Source: Aerococcus viridans
GTDB taxonomy: Bacteria > Bacillota > Bacilli > Lactobacillales > Aerococcaceae
Direction of reading: 5' to 3'
Length of the DNA: 64,000 bases
NCBI RefSeq assembly: GCF_002083135.2
Contig: NZ_NBTM02000001.1
Coordinates: forward strand, 310,001-374,000
Positions within the stretch are counted from its first letter, which is position 1; every line of letters begins with the position of its first letter. Shown here one piece after another: positions 1-7,835 of the stretch. The notes under the pieces are model-generated. The model saw only the letters and a list, made by a program, of their open reading frames with translations, ran no database searches and was not told where the DNA came from. A program made the position numbers and the translations under genes.

Positions 1-741
1 TTCACCGGCAGCAATAGCTTCTACATCAAAACCGTTACCAGCTTCACGCATTAATTCTGCGTTTTCCAAGGCTTCGGTATAAATAGATGATTCTTTAAAT
101 TTAAAGTCGCCTTCAACTTCACCGTCTTCGTTCAATGGTAGGAAGTCGTTATCACCATTTTCTTCAGGATGGGTTAATTCAACACGGTTGTTGTAGAAAT
201 CATATAAACCAAGGAATTGTTTCCCCATACCCATTGGCCAGTTCATTGCATAGGCATCGATGTCTAATACTTCTTCAAGTTCAGCAACTAAGTCCATCGG
301 TTCACGACCATCACGGTCTAATTTGTTCATAAAGGTGAAAATTGGAATTCCACGCATACGACAAACTTGGAATAATTTCTTAGTTTGAGGCTCGATCCCT
401 TTACCTGAGTCAATTACCATCACGGCAGCATCTACAGCCATCAAAGTACGGTAAGTATCTTCAGAGAAGTCCTCATGTCCTGGGGTATCCACTAGGTTGA
501 TTTGGTAACCATCGTAGTCTACCTGCATCACCGATGAGGTAACAGAAATCCCACGTTGTTGCTCGATTTTCATCCAGTCAGACTTGGCGAATTTACCTGA
601 TTTTTTCCCTTTAACAGTACCCGCTTGACGGATAGCACCTGAGTATAATAATAATTGTTCTGTAATCGTCGTTTTACCAGCATCCGGGTGGGAAATGATG
701 GCGAAGGTACGGCGTTTTGCTACTTCTTGCGTTAAGTTCAT
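1..741 (-). CDS. prfC: Peptide chain release factor 3 (partial, C-terminus beyond window)
   Basis: Translational GTPase that recycles RF1/RF2 from the ribosome after termination. Reading leftward from 741 the frame gives about 247 residues: an N-terminal G domain with the P-loop HPDAGKTT near residue 18, the G2-like GISVTSS, the G3 motif DTPGHEDF near residue 90 and the G4 motif NKLD near residue 143. The pattern matches PrfC rather than EF-G or TypA. The ATG at 741 has AAAGG nine bases upstream; an in-frame ATG at 750 is an alternative. The rest of the protein lies left of base 1. An extended -10 (TGGTATTAT, 851-859, minus strand) is a likely promoter. Confidence 0.93.
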   Translation of the reverse strand, partial: MNLTQEVAKRRTFAIISHPDAGKTTITEQLLLYSGAIRQAGTVKGKKSGKFAKSDWMKIEQQRGISVTSSVMQVDYDGYQINLVDTPGHEDFSEDTYRTLMAVDAAVMVIDSGKGIEPQTKKLFQVCRMRGIPIFTFMNKLDRDGREPMDLVAELEEVLDIDAYAMNWPMGMGKQFLGLYDFYNNRVELTHPEENGDNDFLPLNEDGEVEGDFKFKESSIYTEALENAELMREAGNGFDVEAIAAGE

Positions 742-911
742 CCTCTTCATCCTTTTTCATTTTTATTATTGATTATTTCTTTCTGATTTGTTGGGCGTGT
801 GATTTATATAGCGCACTAAGCTAATCACACCTCCTAAAATATGCCTTTCTATAATACCACAGACGTCAAGTAATTTAAAATTGCAAATTACATAATAATT
901 ATCCCCGCTTA

Positions 912-920
912 TGTTATAAT
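912..920 (+). promoter_or_regulatory. Extended -10 promoter for the GNAT gene at 972
   Basis: TGTTATAAT is a consensus extended -10 about 50 bases before the start codon. No good -35 hexamer lies 16-18 bases upstream, which fits the extended -10 class. Confidence 0.55.
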
Positions 921-971
921 GAATCTATCATTTTTAGCACTAGATTCATTTTTTATTGAAGGAGAAATGGC

Positions 972-1424
972 ATGAAGACCGTTTGGACCAATGATATCAA
1001 TTCAGAGCCCTACAGGGACGCTTTAAAAGTTAGAAAAGAAGTCTTCGTAGACGAACAAGGCATCGATATTGACGAAGAAATTGATAAATACGAAGCAGAT
1101 TGCTTACATATGGTTGGCTACAATAGCGATAATGAACCCGTTTATACAGCGCGGTTACTCGCCTTAACACCGAATGCAGCCAAATTACAACGTGTAGCAA
1201 TTGCTCCAAAATACCGTGGCCAAGGACTAGGCCGTGAGTTGATGGCCGTTGTTGAAACGAAGGCATTAGAGGAGCATTTCTCACAAATCATTTTAGGTGC
1301 CCAAGAGCATGTAACAGGTTTCTACGAAGCGCTTGGCTATGAAAACATGGATACACCGAAATATATGGACGCAGGCATTATGCATGTCGATATGGAAAAA
1401 AGTATCGGTCACATCAACGACTGA
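972..1424 (+). CDS. GNAT family N-acetyltransferase (ElaA/YjcF-like)
   Basis: A 150-residue single-domain acetyl-CoA-dependent N-acetyltransferase; the substrate is unknown. The acetyl-CoA-binding motif A is seen as LQRVAIAPKYRGQGLGRELM (residues about 76-95), with the Q/RxxGxG/A loop RGQGLG. The C-terminal GFYEALGYE motif is typical of the fold. The N-terminal stretch KVRKEVFVDEQGI is characteristic of the ElaA/YjcF subgroup. The start is set by AAGGAG seven bases before the ATG. It is transcribed alone, divergently from prfC, and converges on the yghU-like gene. Confidence 0.85.
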   Translation: MKTVWTNDINSEPYRDALKVRKEVFVDEQGIDIDEEIDKYEADCLHMVGYNSDNEPVYTARLLALTPNAAKLQRVAIAPKYRGQGLGRELMAVVETKALEEHFSQIILGAQEHVTGFYEALGYENMDTPKYMDAGIMHVDMEKSIGHIND

Positions 1425-1574
1425 CTGCTAGACTAAAATAACCCATCAAAAATCTGTACCCCTTTGTTAATAAATAGGTGCAGCTTTTAATGATTATGGC
1501 TATGCGAACCTTTCGTCCAAACGGCCGTAATAGGGACTTGATTGCGGGCACTCAAATAAAAGTTGTATAATAAC

Positions 1575-1620
1575 AAAACCCTGTAAAGTCAGATTTCAAT
1601 CTAACGCTACAGGGTTTTTT
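1575..1620. terminator. Bidirectional terminator between GNAT and yghU-like genes
   Basis: AAACCCTGTA (1576-1585) pairs with TACAGGGTTT (1608-1617), followed by a T-run on the plus strand; an A-run precedes it, so it could serve both converging genes. A weaker wobble hairpin (CTGTACC/GGTGCAG, 1454-1483) precedes it. Confidence 0.75.
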
Positions 1621-1629
1621 CGTGTATAT

Positions 1630-2430
1630 TTACGCTTGGTCTAATGGTTTGTATTCTGCTGCTAAACCACGTTTAACTGCTGGGCGTTCGTTGATTTTGT
1701 TGGCCCATTCAACCACGTTTTTGTATGATTCAGCATCCAAGAATTCTTTAGACCCTTCATATAATTCACCAAGGACTAAACGGCCGTACCATGACCAGAT
1801 TGCGATATCCGCAATGGTATATTCATCACCCGCGATAAAGTCACGGTTAGCCAATGTTTGATCTAGTAAGTCTAATTGACGTTTGGTTTCCATTGTAAAA
1901 CGGTCAATTGGGTATTTTAATTTTTCAGGTGCGTAACTAAAGAAGTGACCGAAACCACCTCCTACATAGGGACCGGCACCAATTTGCCAGAATAACCAGT
2001 TCAAGGTTTCTGTACGCCCGTGGATATCTGTAGGAATTAAATGACCAAATTTTTCAGCTAAATAAAGTAGAATTGAACCTGATTCAAAAATGTTTAAAGC
2101 GGGTTCTTGACTTTGGTCTACTAAAGCCGGAATCTTAGAGTTTGGATTGATTTTAACAAAATCAGAGCCAAATTGGTCCCCGTTTCCAATATGAATTAAG
2201 AATAAGTCATATTCAGTACTTGATACGCCTAGGGCTTTCAATTCTTCTAGTAAAATAGTAATTTTAATCCCGTTTGGTGTACCCAAAGAATACAATTGTA
2301 AATCAGCCTCTCCAACAGGCAGTGTTTGTTCAAAACGGCTACCTGCAGTTGGACGGTTACCACCAAGATTCTTGATTTCTTCAGCTTCATTTTCCCATGT
2401 CCATACACTTGGTACAATATACTCGCTCAT
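1630..2430 (-). CDS. yghU: YghU-type glutathione S-transferase / disulfide-bond oxidoreductase
   Basis: A 266-residue cytosolic GST-fold protein. It carries the hallmark segments of Escherichia coli YghU: an N-terminal VWTWENEAE, LYSLGTPNG in the thioredoxin-like domain (residues about 46-54), NPNSKIPAL (the cis-Pro segment of GSTs, about 93-101), ESGSILLYLAEKFG, and DEYTIADIAIWSWYG in the helical domain. YghU enzymes bind two glutathiones and reduce disulfide or peroxide substrates. The ATG has AAGGAG seven bases upstream. It is monocistronic. GST-family proteins are uncommon in Lactobacillales, and a second one (yqjG-like) lies at 58106, so the host probably makes or imports glutathione (inference). 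Confidence 0.9.
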   Translation of the reverse strand: MSEYIVPSVWTWENEAEEIKNLGGNRPTAGSRFEQTLPVGEADLQLYSLGTPNGIKITILLEELKALGVSSTEYDLFLIHIGNGDQFGSDFVKINPNSKIPALVDQSQEPALNIFESGSILLYLAEKFGHLIPTDIHGRTETLNWLFWQIGAGPYVGGGFGHFFSYAPEKLKYPIDRFTMETKRQLDLLDQTLANRDFIAGDEYTIADIAIWSWYGRLVLGELYEGSKEFLDAESYKNVVEWANKINERPAVKRGLAAEYKPLDQA

Positions 2431-2559
2431 TTAATCGCTCCTTTTTTAATCCTTACTTGCTTACCTAAATATACCACTCCCCCTAGAGTAAAGTTAAATC
2501 ATTCGCTCATTGAAAGGGTTAAAAATTCGTAAATTGCTGGTAAATTTCAGGGAGTTACT

Positions 2560-2565
2560 TATAAT
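2560..2565 (+). promoter_or_regulatory. Possible -10 box for ndk
   Basis: TATAAT lies 25 bases before the ndk start. The best -35 candidate, TTGCTG at 2534-2539, is spaced 20 bases, which is long, so this is tentative. Confidence 0.35.
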
Positions 2566-2590
2566 AGTAAATTAAAGGAGGCTTTTCATT

Positions 2591-3004
2591 ATGCCTGAAC
2601 AAAAAACTTTTATTATGTTGAAACCAGATATCTTAAAACGTGGCTTGATGGGTGCCATTATCTCGCGTATCGAAGATCAGAATTATTTTATTGAGCGCGC
2701 CCAGGTCATGGAATTAGATAAACAAATGGTGGCCCACCACTATGCTCACTTATTGAATGAGGATTTTTACCCTGAGCTTGAATCTTATATGCTTTCTGGC
2801 CCAGTCTTTGCTATGGTGGTTACCGGCGATAACGTCATTGATGGGATGCGGAAAATCATAGGTGCAACCGACCCACGCGAAGCAGCACCTGATACCATTC
2901 GCGCTGATTTCGCCAGAAATGTGACTGAAAATGCCATTCACGGTTCAGACACTGAAGAAAATGCGGCCATTGAAATTACTCGTTTCTTCAATTCTTACGA
3001 ATAG
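2591..3004 (+). CDS. ndk: Nucleoside diphosphate kinase
   Basis: Transfers the gamma-phosphate of ATP to NDPs through a phosphohistidine, balancing NTP and dNTP pools in the cytosol. The 137-residue length is normal. The start MPEQKTFIMLKPD contains the conserved KPD, and the active-site segment NAIHGSD (residues about 114-120) carries the phosphoryl-accepting His and the following GSD. The start is fixed by AAAGGAGG nine bases before the ATG. It is monocistronic, ending in a strong hairpin shared with the convergent tpx gene. Confidence 0.96.
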   Translation: MPEQKTFIMLKPDILKRGLMGAIISRIEDQNYFIERAQVMELDKQMVAHHYAHLLNEDFYPELESYMLSGPVFAMVVTGDNVIDGMRKIIGATDPREAAPDTIRADFARNVTENAIHGSDTEENAAIEITRFFNSYE

Positions 3005-3013
3005 TAAACACAC

Positions 3014-3086
3014 AAAAAGAGCCTTCACCAGCCTGCAATCCCCATTATTATATTGGGCGTTAGCAAGTCGGTGAGTGCTCTTTTTT
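3014..3086. terminator. Bidirectional terminator between ndk and tpx
   Basis: AAAAAGAGCCTTCACC (from 3014) pairs with GGTGAGTGCTCTTTTTT (to 3086). The flanking A-run and T-run let it stop transcription from both convergent genes. Confidence 0.8.
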
Positions 3087-3097
3087 CAAATCATCAT

Positions 3098-3586
3098 TTA
3101 AATCAACTGGTCAGCGGCAGCAAGTACGGCATCATAATTGGGTTCGTCCCGCATGTCCGCAACGATTTCGATATATTGGATTTGATTGGCGTCATCTACC
3201 AATAGGACAGTCCGCGCCAGTTTACCATTCTCCACCATTTCAAGTCCTGAGGCTTTGGCAAAATGGCCCGCCTGGTCAGAAAGGTACGTCATGTCGACAT
3301 TGTTGACCTGGCACCAGTTAGTAATATCTGCAGGGTCGTTGAAAGAAATGGTCAAAATCGGATAATTCTTTTCTTTAGCTAACGCTGCGAAACGGTTGGT
3401 TTGAATGTCACAAGTCTTGGTATTGATGTCTGGGACAATGGAAATAACGGTTAACCCTTTGATATAGTTGTCCAATTGAACCACTTCTTTATCGCGGTTG
3501 TATAGGTCAACTAAGGGTAATCGGTCGCCTTTTTGTAAGGGTTCACCTGCTAAATGAATGATTTGGTCGCCTCTTTTGATTTGCAT
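3098..3586 (-). CDS. tpx: Thiol peroxidase (Tpx-type atypical 2-Cys peroxiredoxin)
   Basis: Thioredoxin-dependent peroxidase of 162 residues that reduces H2O2 and alkyl hydroperoxides. The peroxidatic site is seen in SIVPDINTKTCDIQTNRF (Cys at about residue 59, preceded by the T-x-x-C pattern), with a second Cys in NWCQ (about residue 92) as the resolving Cys of the Tpx class. AAGGAG precedes the ATG. The gene starts 33 bases after metA on the same strand and I see no promoter in the gap, so it may be read through from the Met T-box promoter. Confidence 0.93.
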   Translation of the reverse strand: MQIKRGDQIIHLAGEPLQKGDRLPLVDLYNRDKEVVQLDNYIKGLTVISIVPDINTKTCDIQTNRFAALAKEKNYPILTISFNDPADITNWCQVNNVDMTYLSDQAGHFAKASGLEMVENGKLARTVLLVDDANQIQYIEIVADMRDEPNYDAVLAAADQLI

Positions 3587-3619
3587 AATTTTTCTCCTTA
3601 ATTTTAATTAGAAAAACGA

Positions 3620-4564
3620 TTAAGCGTTCTTTTTGCCTTGCCAAGAGTCACTAATTTGTTCAATGACAAATGGCGTTACTTGGTAAACATAATAGTTTAA
3701 CCAGTTGGCATAAATAGTATTGGCTGCTGTCCGCCACTTCAATTTCGGCGTCTTCTCTGGGTTATTGCCAGGATAGTAGTTGACTGGCAGTTCAATTGGC
3801 TTTCCAGCTTCAACGTCACGCTTGTATTCCTTGCCTAAGGTTTCGGCATCGTATTCCGCATGGCCGAAGATAAATACAAAACGCGAATCAGTGGACTGAG
3901 CGATTGAAACCCCTGTTTCTTCTGAACCAGCTAGAATTTCTAAGTCCAGTGCCTGTTCAAAAGATTCAGTTGGAACAGTCGTGTGGCGAGAATGTGGCAT
4001 ATAGAAAAGTTCATCCATACCTCGTACTAAAGATACCTTTTTATCTCTCAATTCTTGCTCGTAAATACCGAATAGTTTTTTGTCTAAAGGTTGTTTACCG
4101 ATGCCGTAATGGTGGTAAAGGGCTGCTTGGGCGCCCCAACAAATATGCAAGGTTGAGAATACATGATTATTTGACCATTCCATAATAGACACTAATTCGT
4201 CCCAGTAATTCACCTCCTCGAAATCTAGGTGCTCAACCGGTGCACCAGTGATGATCATCCCATCAAAGTAGCGGTCTTTAATTTGGTCAAAGGTTCGGTA
4301 GAATTCTTTTAGGTGGTTTTCTGAAATATGAGCCGCTTGGTGTGACTGCATGTGGATAAAGGTCACGTTCACTTGCAGGGGTGAATTACTTAATAACCGC
4401 AGCAACTGCTCTTCCGTCGCTTCTTTCGTTGGCATCAAGTTCACAATAACCACTTCTAAAGTACGAAAGTCTTGCATGGTTGCACGACGCTCATCCATAA
4501 CAAAAATATTCTCTTGGGTTAATTTTTGTAATGCTGGTAAATCTTGAACAACTTTAATTGGCAT
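3620..4564 (-). CDS. metA: Homoserine O-acyltransferase (MetA type)
   Basis: Acylates homoserine (acetyl or succinyl donor) in the first committed step of methionine synthesis. The protein is about 314 residues. Family signatures include MPIKVVQDLPAL at the start, VVIVNLMPTKEATEEQLLRL, THMQ-like FIHMQSHQAAHISENHL, the nucleophile-containing LHICWGAQAALYHHYGI (Cys about 142) and the catalytic GHAEYD (His about 235). GGAGGG lies eight bases before the ATG at 4564; an in-frame ATG five codons upstream overlaps that ribosome site and is unlikely. It is controlled by the T-box leader upstream. Donor specificity cannot be read with confidence; MetA proteins of Firmicutes generally use acetyl-CoA. 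Confidence 0.93.
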   Translation of the reverse strand: MPIKVVQDLPALQKLTQENIFVMDERRATMQDFRTLEVVIVNLMPTKEATEEQLLRLLSNSPLQVNVTFIHMQSHQAAHISENHLKEFYRTFDQIKDRYFDGMIITGAPVEHLDFEEVNYWDELVSIMEWSNNHVFSTLHICWGAQAALYHHYGIGKQPLDKKLFGIYEQELRDKKVSLVRGMDELFYMPHSRHTTVPTESFEQALDLEILAGSEETGVSIAQSTDSRFVFIFGHAEYDAETLGKEYKRDVEAGKPIELPVNYYPGNNPEKTPKLKWRTAANTIYANWLNYYVYQVTPFVIEQISDSWQGKKNA

Positions 4565-4645
4565 TGATATTCCCTCCATTTTATCACCCTAGCTTCATCA
4601 TGCTAGCTAAGCGATTCTTCCCTCATCATTATCTTCACTTTACAT

Positions 4646-4943
4646 AAAAAAAGTCCTTATAATACAACACAGTATTATAAGGACGTCTAGAACGTGGTAC
4701 CACCTTACTTTGCGAACACTCGGCTCGCCTCATTCGTACAATCATACGAAGATAGGTTATCGACTATCAATCGCAAGTGCTAAAGGTAAGTACATTCTAC
4801 ACTCGTCACTCCCAGACCATTTTCAAAGGAAATACTTACACCTACTCCCACCAACCGTAGATTCTCTGAACAAAGATTTCCATTTACTTATCTTTTCAAT
4901 GTGATTCATTTTTATGTTTATCATCAAGTTCTTATATTTCTAT
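4646..4943 (-). ncRNA. T-box riboswitch, methionine type, upstream of metA
   Basis: The minus strand carries the diagnostic T-box sequence AAGGTGGTACCACGT (4692-4706), which captures the tRNA acceptor end. It is followed by a terminator of perfect arms GTCCTTATAATAC / GTATTATAAGGAC with a T-run (4646-4684). Upstream, Stem I is recognisable: AAGATAAGTA (near 4890) pairs with TACTTACCTTT. The triplet just inside the 3' arm is AUG (4793-4795), the expected place for the specifier, hence tRNA-Met. Low charged tRNA-Met should favour antitermination and metA expression. The specifier assignment is by inspection. Confidence 0.9.
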
Positions 4944-4949
4944 AAGCAA

Positions 4950-4978
4950 ATATTAAAACAATCTACTCAAACTGTCAA
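4950..4978 (-). promoter_or_regulatory. Sigma-A promoter of the metA T-box transcript
   Basis: Minus strand TTGACA (4973-4978), 17-base spacer, TAATAT (4950-4955). The start of the T-box leader would be about 4943. Confidence 0.85.
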
Positions 4979-5024
4979 CCGTTACCGGTTATCCCTATTA
5001 CTTATTTGTGATATCCAATGGTAT

Positions 5025-6458
5025 TTACGCTAAAAATTGTAGGAATTGTGAGGCGATTGAAAAATAAATCAATACTGACGTTAAATCGGATAGGGTTGTA
5101 ATAAAGGGTCCTGATGCAACCGCAGGGTCAAACCCAAGCTTGTCCATCAAAATAGGAATCAATGATCCAGCTAAGTTAGCCACTGTAATAGCTGCTAACA
5201 TAGAGACACCAATTACCCCACCTAATACAAAATTACTTTGCCAGATACCGACGACCGTCATGATGACTAATCCTGTCACGGCACCCGAAATTAATCCTGT
5301 CATAATTTCACGTAAAATCATTGACCCCATAGTAGAGGCCTCATCTTCTGGTGTCGCCAATTTACGAACCGCAACCGCTAAGGACTGTGTCCCCGCATTC
5401 CCTGAAGTACCTGTAATTAATGTAATAAATAAGGATAAAGTCGCTACTTCAGAAATCATGTCCTCATATTGGCTGATCAAAGTAGAAGTTCCCATTCCAA
5501 GAAATAGCAAGGTAATCAACCACGGCAAACGTGATTTCGCTGAATTCCAGGGCGATGAATATTGCTCGTCCACGTCTACCCCGGCTAAACCAGAGTAGTC
5601 TTGCATGGCTTCATCATTCAAGACGTCGATAACGTCATCAACGGTTACGATACCAATCAGTTCCCCTGTTTCTTCAACAACGGGCACTGCTAGGAAATCG
5701 TAGTCTTGAATGGTACGGGCAACATTGATTTGGTCTTCGTTAACGTCTACCGAAACGACACGGTCAGACATCAATTCATTGACCATGACATTCCCATCAT
5801 TAATAATCAAATCACGCAAGGATAGTACCCCGACCAAACGGTTATCATCATCTACCACGTATAAGTAGTAGATGGTTTCAGCATTTGAGGCCTTGGCACG
5901 TAACATGGTCATGGCTGATTTAACAGTTTGATTGGTTGTAATAGATACGAATTCAGTGGTCATAATCGAACCAACTGTTTCGTCCGCATAATGCATCAAT
6001 ACCTTAATATCATCTGCTGCCGCTTTTGGCATCATATGCATATAAGTCCGCACTTTTTCAACGTCTAACTCGTTTAAAATATCCACGGCATTATCGGTAT
6101 ACATGTATGAAAGTACGTCCGCAGCGTATTTATCGTCCATATCATAGAGGAAGGTCAAAATCCGGTCGTGATCGTCTTCATCAATAATATCGTAAACTTC
6201 AGCTAGTTCTTGTGGCGCTAAATAATCATGCAATTTCACCCGCTCAGCTGGATCCAAAGTCAGGTAAATCTGTGCTTGATCATATGTATGGTTTTTGAAG
6301 AATTCTTCTCTAAACCGGTCTTGGTCATTATGATGCAGTGCCTCTATAATACTTTCATATATTTCCTCATCAGTAGGCTGACTCATCTCAAAGATTTCTA
6401 CTTCTTCGTTTTCTGTTTCTCGATTATCTAAGACTTGTTTATTTTCATCGCGACTCAT
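5025..6458 (-). CDS. mgtE: Magnesium transporter MgtE
   Basis: Homodimeric Mg2+ channel of the inner membrane, gated by cytosolic Mg2+. The 477-residue protein has the standard order: an acidic N-terminal superhelical domain (about 25-150), two CBS domains (about 155-285; VGSIMTTEFVSI and MSDRVVSVDVNED begin each repeat), the plug helix, and five membrane segments (about 310-475). The conserved pore region GTSGNAGTQSLAVAVR and the C-terminal DP-containing FDPAVASGPFITT are present. GGGGTGA precedes the ATG. I looked for an M-box riboswitch in the 400-base upstream gap and did not recognise one; that gap holds repeat B instead. Confidence 0.95.
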   Translation of the reverse strand: MSRDENKQVLDNRETENEEVEIFEMSQPTDEEIYESIIEALHHNDQDRFREEFFKNHTYDQAQIYLTLDPAERVKLHDYLAPQELAEVYDIIDEDDHDRILTFLYDMDDKYAADVLSYMYTDNAVDILNELDVEKVRTYMHMMPKAAADDIKVLMHYADETVGSIMTTEFVSITTNQTVKSAMTMLRAKASNAETIYYLYVVDDDNRLVGVLSLRDLIINDGNVMVNELMSDRVVSVDVNEDQINVARTIQDYDFLAVPVVEETGELIGIVTVDDVIDVLNDEAMQDYSGLAGVDVDEQYSSPWNSAKSRLPWLITLLFLGMGTSTLISQYEDMISEVATLSLFITLITGTSGNAGTQSLAVAVRKLATPEDEASTMGSMILREIMTGLISGAVTGLVIMTVVGIWQSNFVLGGVIGVSMLAAITVANLAGSLIPILMDKLGFDPAVASGPFITTLSDLTSVLIYFSIASQFLQFLA

Positions 6459-6520
6459 ATTCTCACCCCTATGTCATTTTTGATATGTTGTAATTTTGAT
6501 TGAGGCTGTAACTAACCTGT

Positions 6521-6842
6521 CACACCTTCTATTTGTGCTAATAAACATCATAATATCAGGCTCCAAAAGTCAAACCCTTCCGATACTTTCCAAAATACGC
6601 CAATTACTTGCAGTAATTGTTCGGCTTTTTAAGGTGTAAGAGCCGACACTAAGAAAGGAAACTTTGGAAAATTAGCGCAGCGACTGACGAAGTCAGTTGC
6701 AATCTAATCTGAAAAACAGTCCTTTTCGGAGGCTCGAACCCGATTTTACTCTAGCTTATGGGAGTGTTTAGGCTTTAGTGTTTACTCTCCTAAATGCGTT
6801 AGAAGCGTCGTATCTTAACGACTTTTGCCACACCTTCTATTT
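6521..6842 (-). repeat. Intergenic repeat unit containing repeat B copy 1, flanked by 14-bp direct repeats
   Basis: The gap between the RluA-type gene and mgtE holds no credible reading frame. A 14-base sequence CACACCTTCTATTT occurs at 6521-6534 and again at 6829-6842. Between them, 6631-6746 read on the minus strand is clearly similar to 38366-38482 read on the plus strand: shared blocks include TCGGGTTCG, GAAAGGACTG-like, TTTCAGAT and CCTTTCTTAG. A separate hairpin (AATTACT/AGTAATT, near 6602-6618) lies at the mgtE-proximal side. A TTGACT/TATGAT pair at 6547-6573 (minus strand, short 15-base spacer) may be the mgtE promoter. Confidence 0.6.
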
Positions 6843-6870
6843 TAACACATGCCAACCATTGTAATATAAC

Positions 6871-7755
6871 CTATAGGTCAAAGCAAGCAGAAATATCTTC
6901 CGGCAAGGGTGCCTGGATTTCAACCATTTCACCGGTAAATTGGTGTTTAAATTTTAGGGACCGACAATGCAAGGCTTGTCTTTGAATGCCATGGTCCATT
7001 TGACCACCATACAAATCGTCTCCAATAAGTGGTGCACCATTAAAAGCAAAATGCACCCGGATTTGATGGGTGCGTCCAGTATGCAACTGTACTTTATAGA
7101 CTTTTAAGGCGCCCACTTGTTCAGCTAGCCAATACTCTGTTAAAGCTGATTGACCTGATTCGTGAACCCGTCGTTCAATGATTGACCGCGGACTTCTAGC
7201 AATCGGATCATCAATAAAGCCATGGTCAAGGTCAGATACTTTTTTATCCGAAACAGCGAGATAGGTCTTTTCGATACCTTTTTGCTGCATTTGCTGGTCA
7301 ATTAAGCCATGGGCAAAAGCGTGCTTCGCAAATAACATCACCCCACTTGTATCCCGGTCCAACCGCGTTACCACATGGATGACCTGGTTGTCATAATCCT
7401 GACGCTGGTAATAGGCCTTTAAAATATTAGCCATGGACCCTTGCGGATTGTATTGGGACGGAATAGAGGTGTAGCCAGCCGGCTTGTTGACGGCGATATA
7501 ATGATCATCTTCAAACAAAATATCAATTGGTAGATGAATGGCCTCAATAATTTCTTGCTTCCCCTCATTCGGCAAAATGACCGTCACTTTATCGCCGACG
7601 GTCAATTGGTGACGGACATTCTCTTCTTGTCCGTTTACTAAAATTTGCCCTCCATGAAACTTGATTCGGGACAATAGTCGCCTAGAAATCCCCCTGTGTT
7701 TCAAAAAGGTACGCGTTAACAAAGCTTCATCTGCTTGCCATTCGAATACCATCAT
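6871..7755 (-). CDS. RluA/RluD-family pseudouridine synthase (YjbO-like)
   Basis: Converts specific uridines to pseudouridine in ribosomal RNA or tRNA; the exact target is not readable from sequence. In 294 residues it has an S4-like N-terminal region (SRRLLSRIKFHGGQILVNGQ), the catalytic motif VTRLDRDTSGVMLFAK with the active-site Asp (about residue 131), and GRTHQIRVHFAFNGAPLIGDD typical of the RluA group. It is the last gene of a relQ-nadK-yjbO unit known from Bacillus and relatives; the gap to nadK is 80 bases. The first of two adjacent ATGs has AAAGG 12 bases upstream; either may be used. Confidence 0.92.
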   Translation of the reverse strand: MMVFEWQADEALLTRTFLKHRGISRRLLSRIKFHGGQILVNGQEENVRHQLTVGDKVTVILPNEGKQEIIEAIHLPIDILFEDDHYIAVNKPAGYTSIPSQYNPQGSMANILKAYYQRQDYDNQVIHVVTRLDRDTSGVMLFAKHAFAHGLIDQQMQQKGIEKTYLAVSDKKVSDLDHGFIDDPIARSPRSIIERRVHESGQSALTEYWLAEQVGALKVYKVQLHTGRTHQIRVHFAFNGAPLIGDDLYGGQMDHGIQRQALHCRSLKFKHQFTGEMVEIQAPLPEDISACFDL

Positions 7756-7835
7756 AAAAATTGTCGACCTTTCATTTACGCTACTTTATTTTTTACTTTA
7801 ATCTATTACTTTTTTTCATACTAAATGCTGAAAAA

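Noticed and set aside
5140-5598. 152-codon plus-strand frame opposite mgtE
   Set aside because: Antisense shadow of the membrane domain of mgtE; no ribosome site.
6459-6870. M-box magnesium riboswitch before mgtE
   Set aside because: Looked for the conserved M-box blocks on the minus strand and did not find them; the region is repeat B and flanks.
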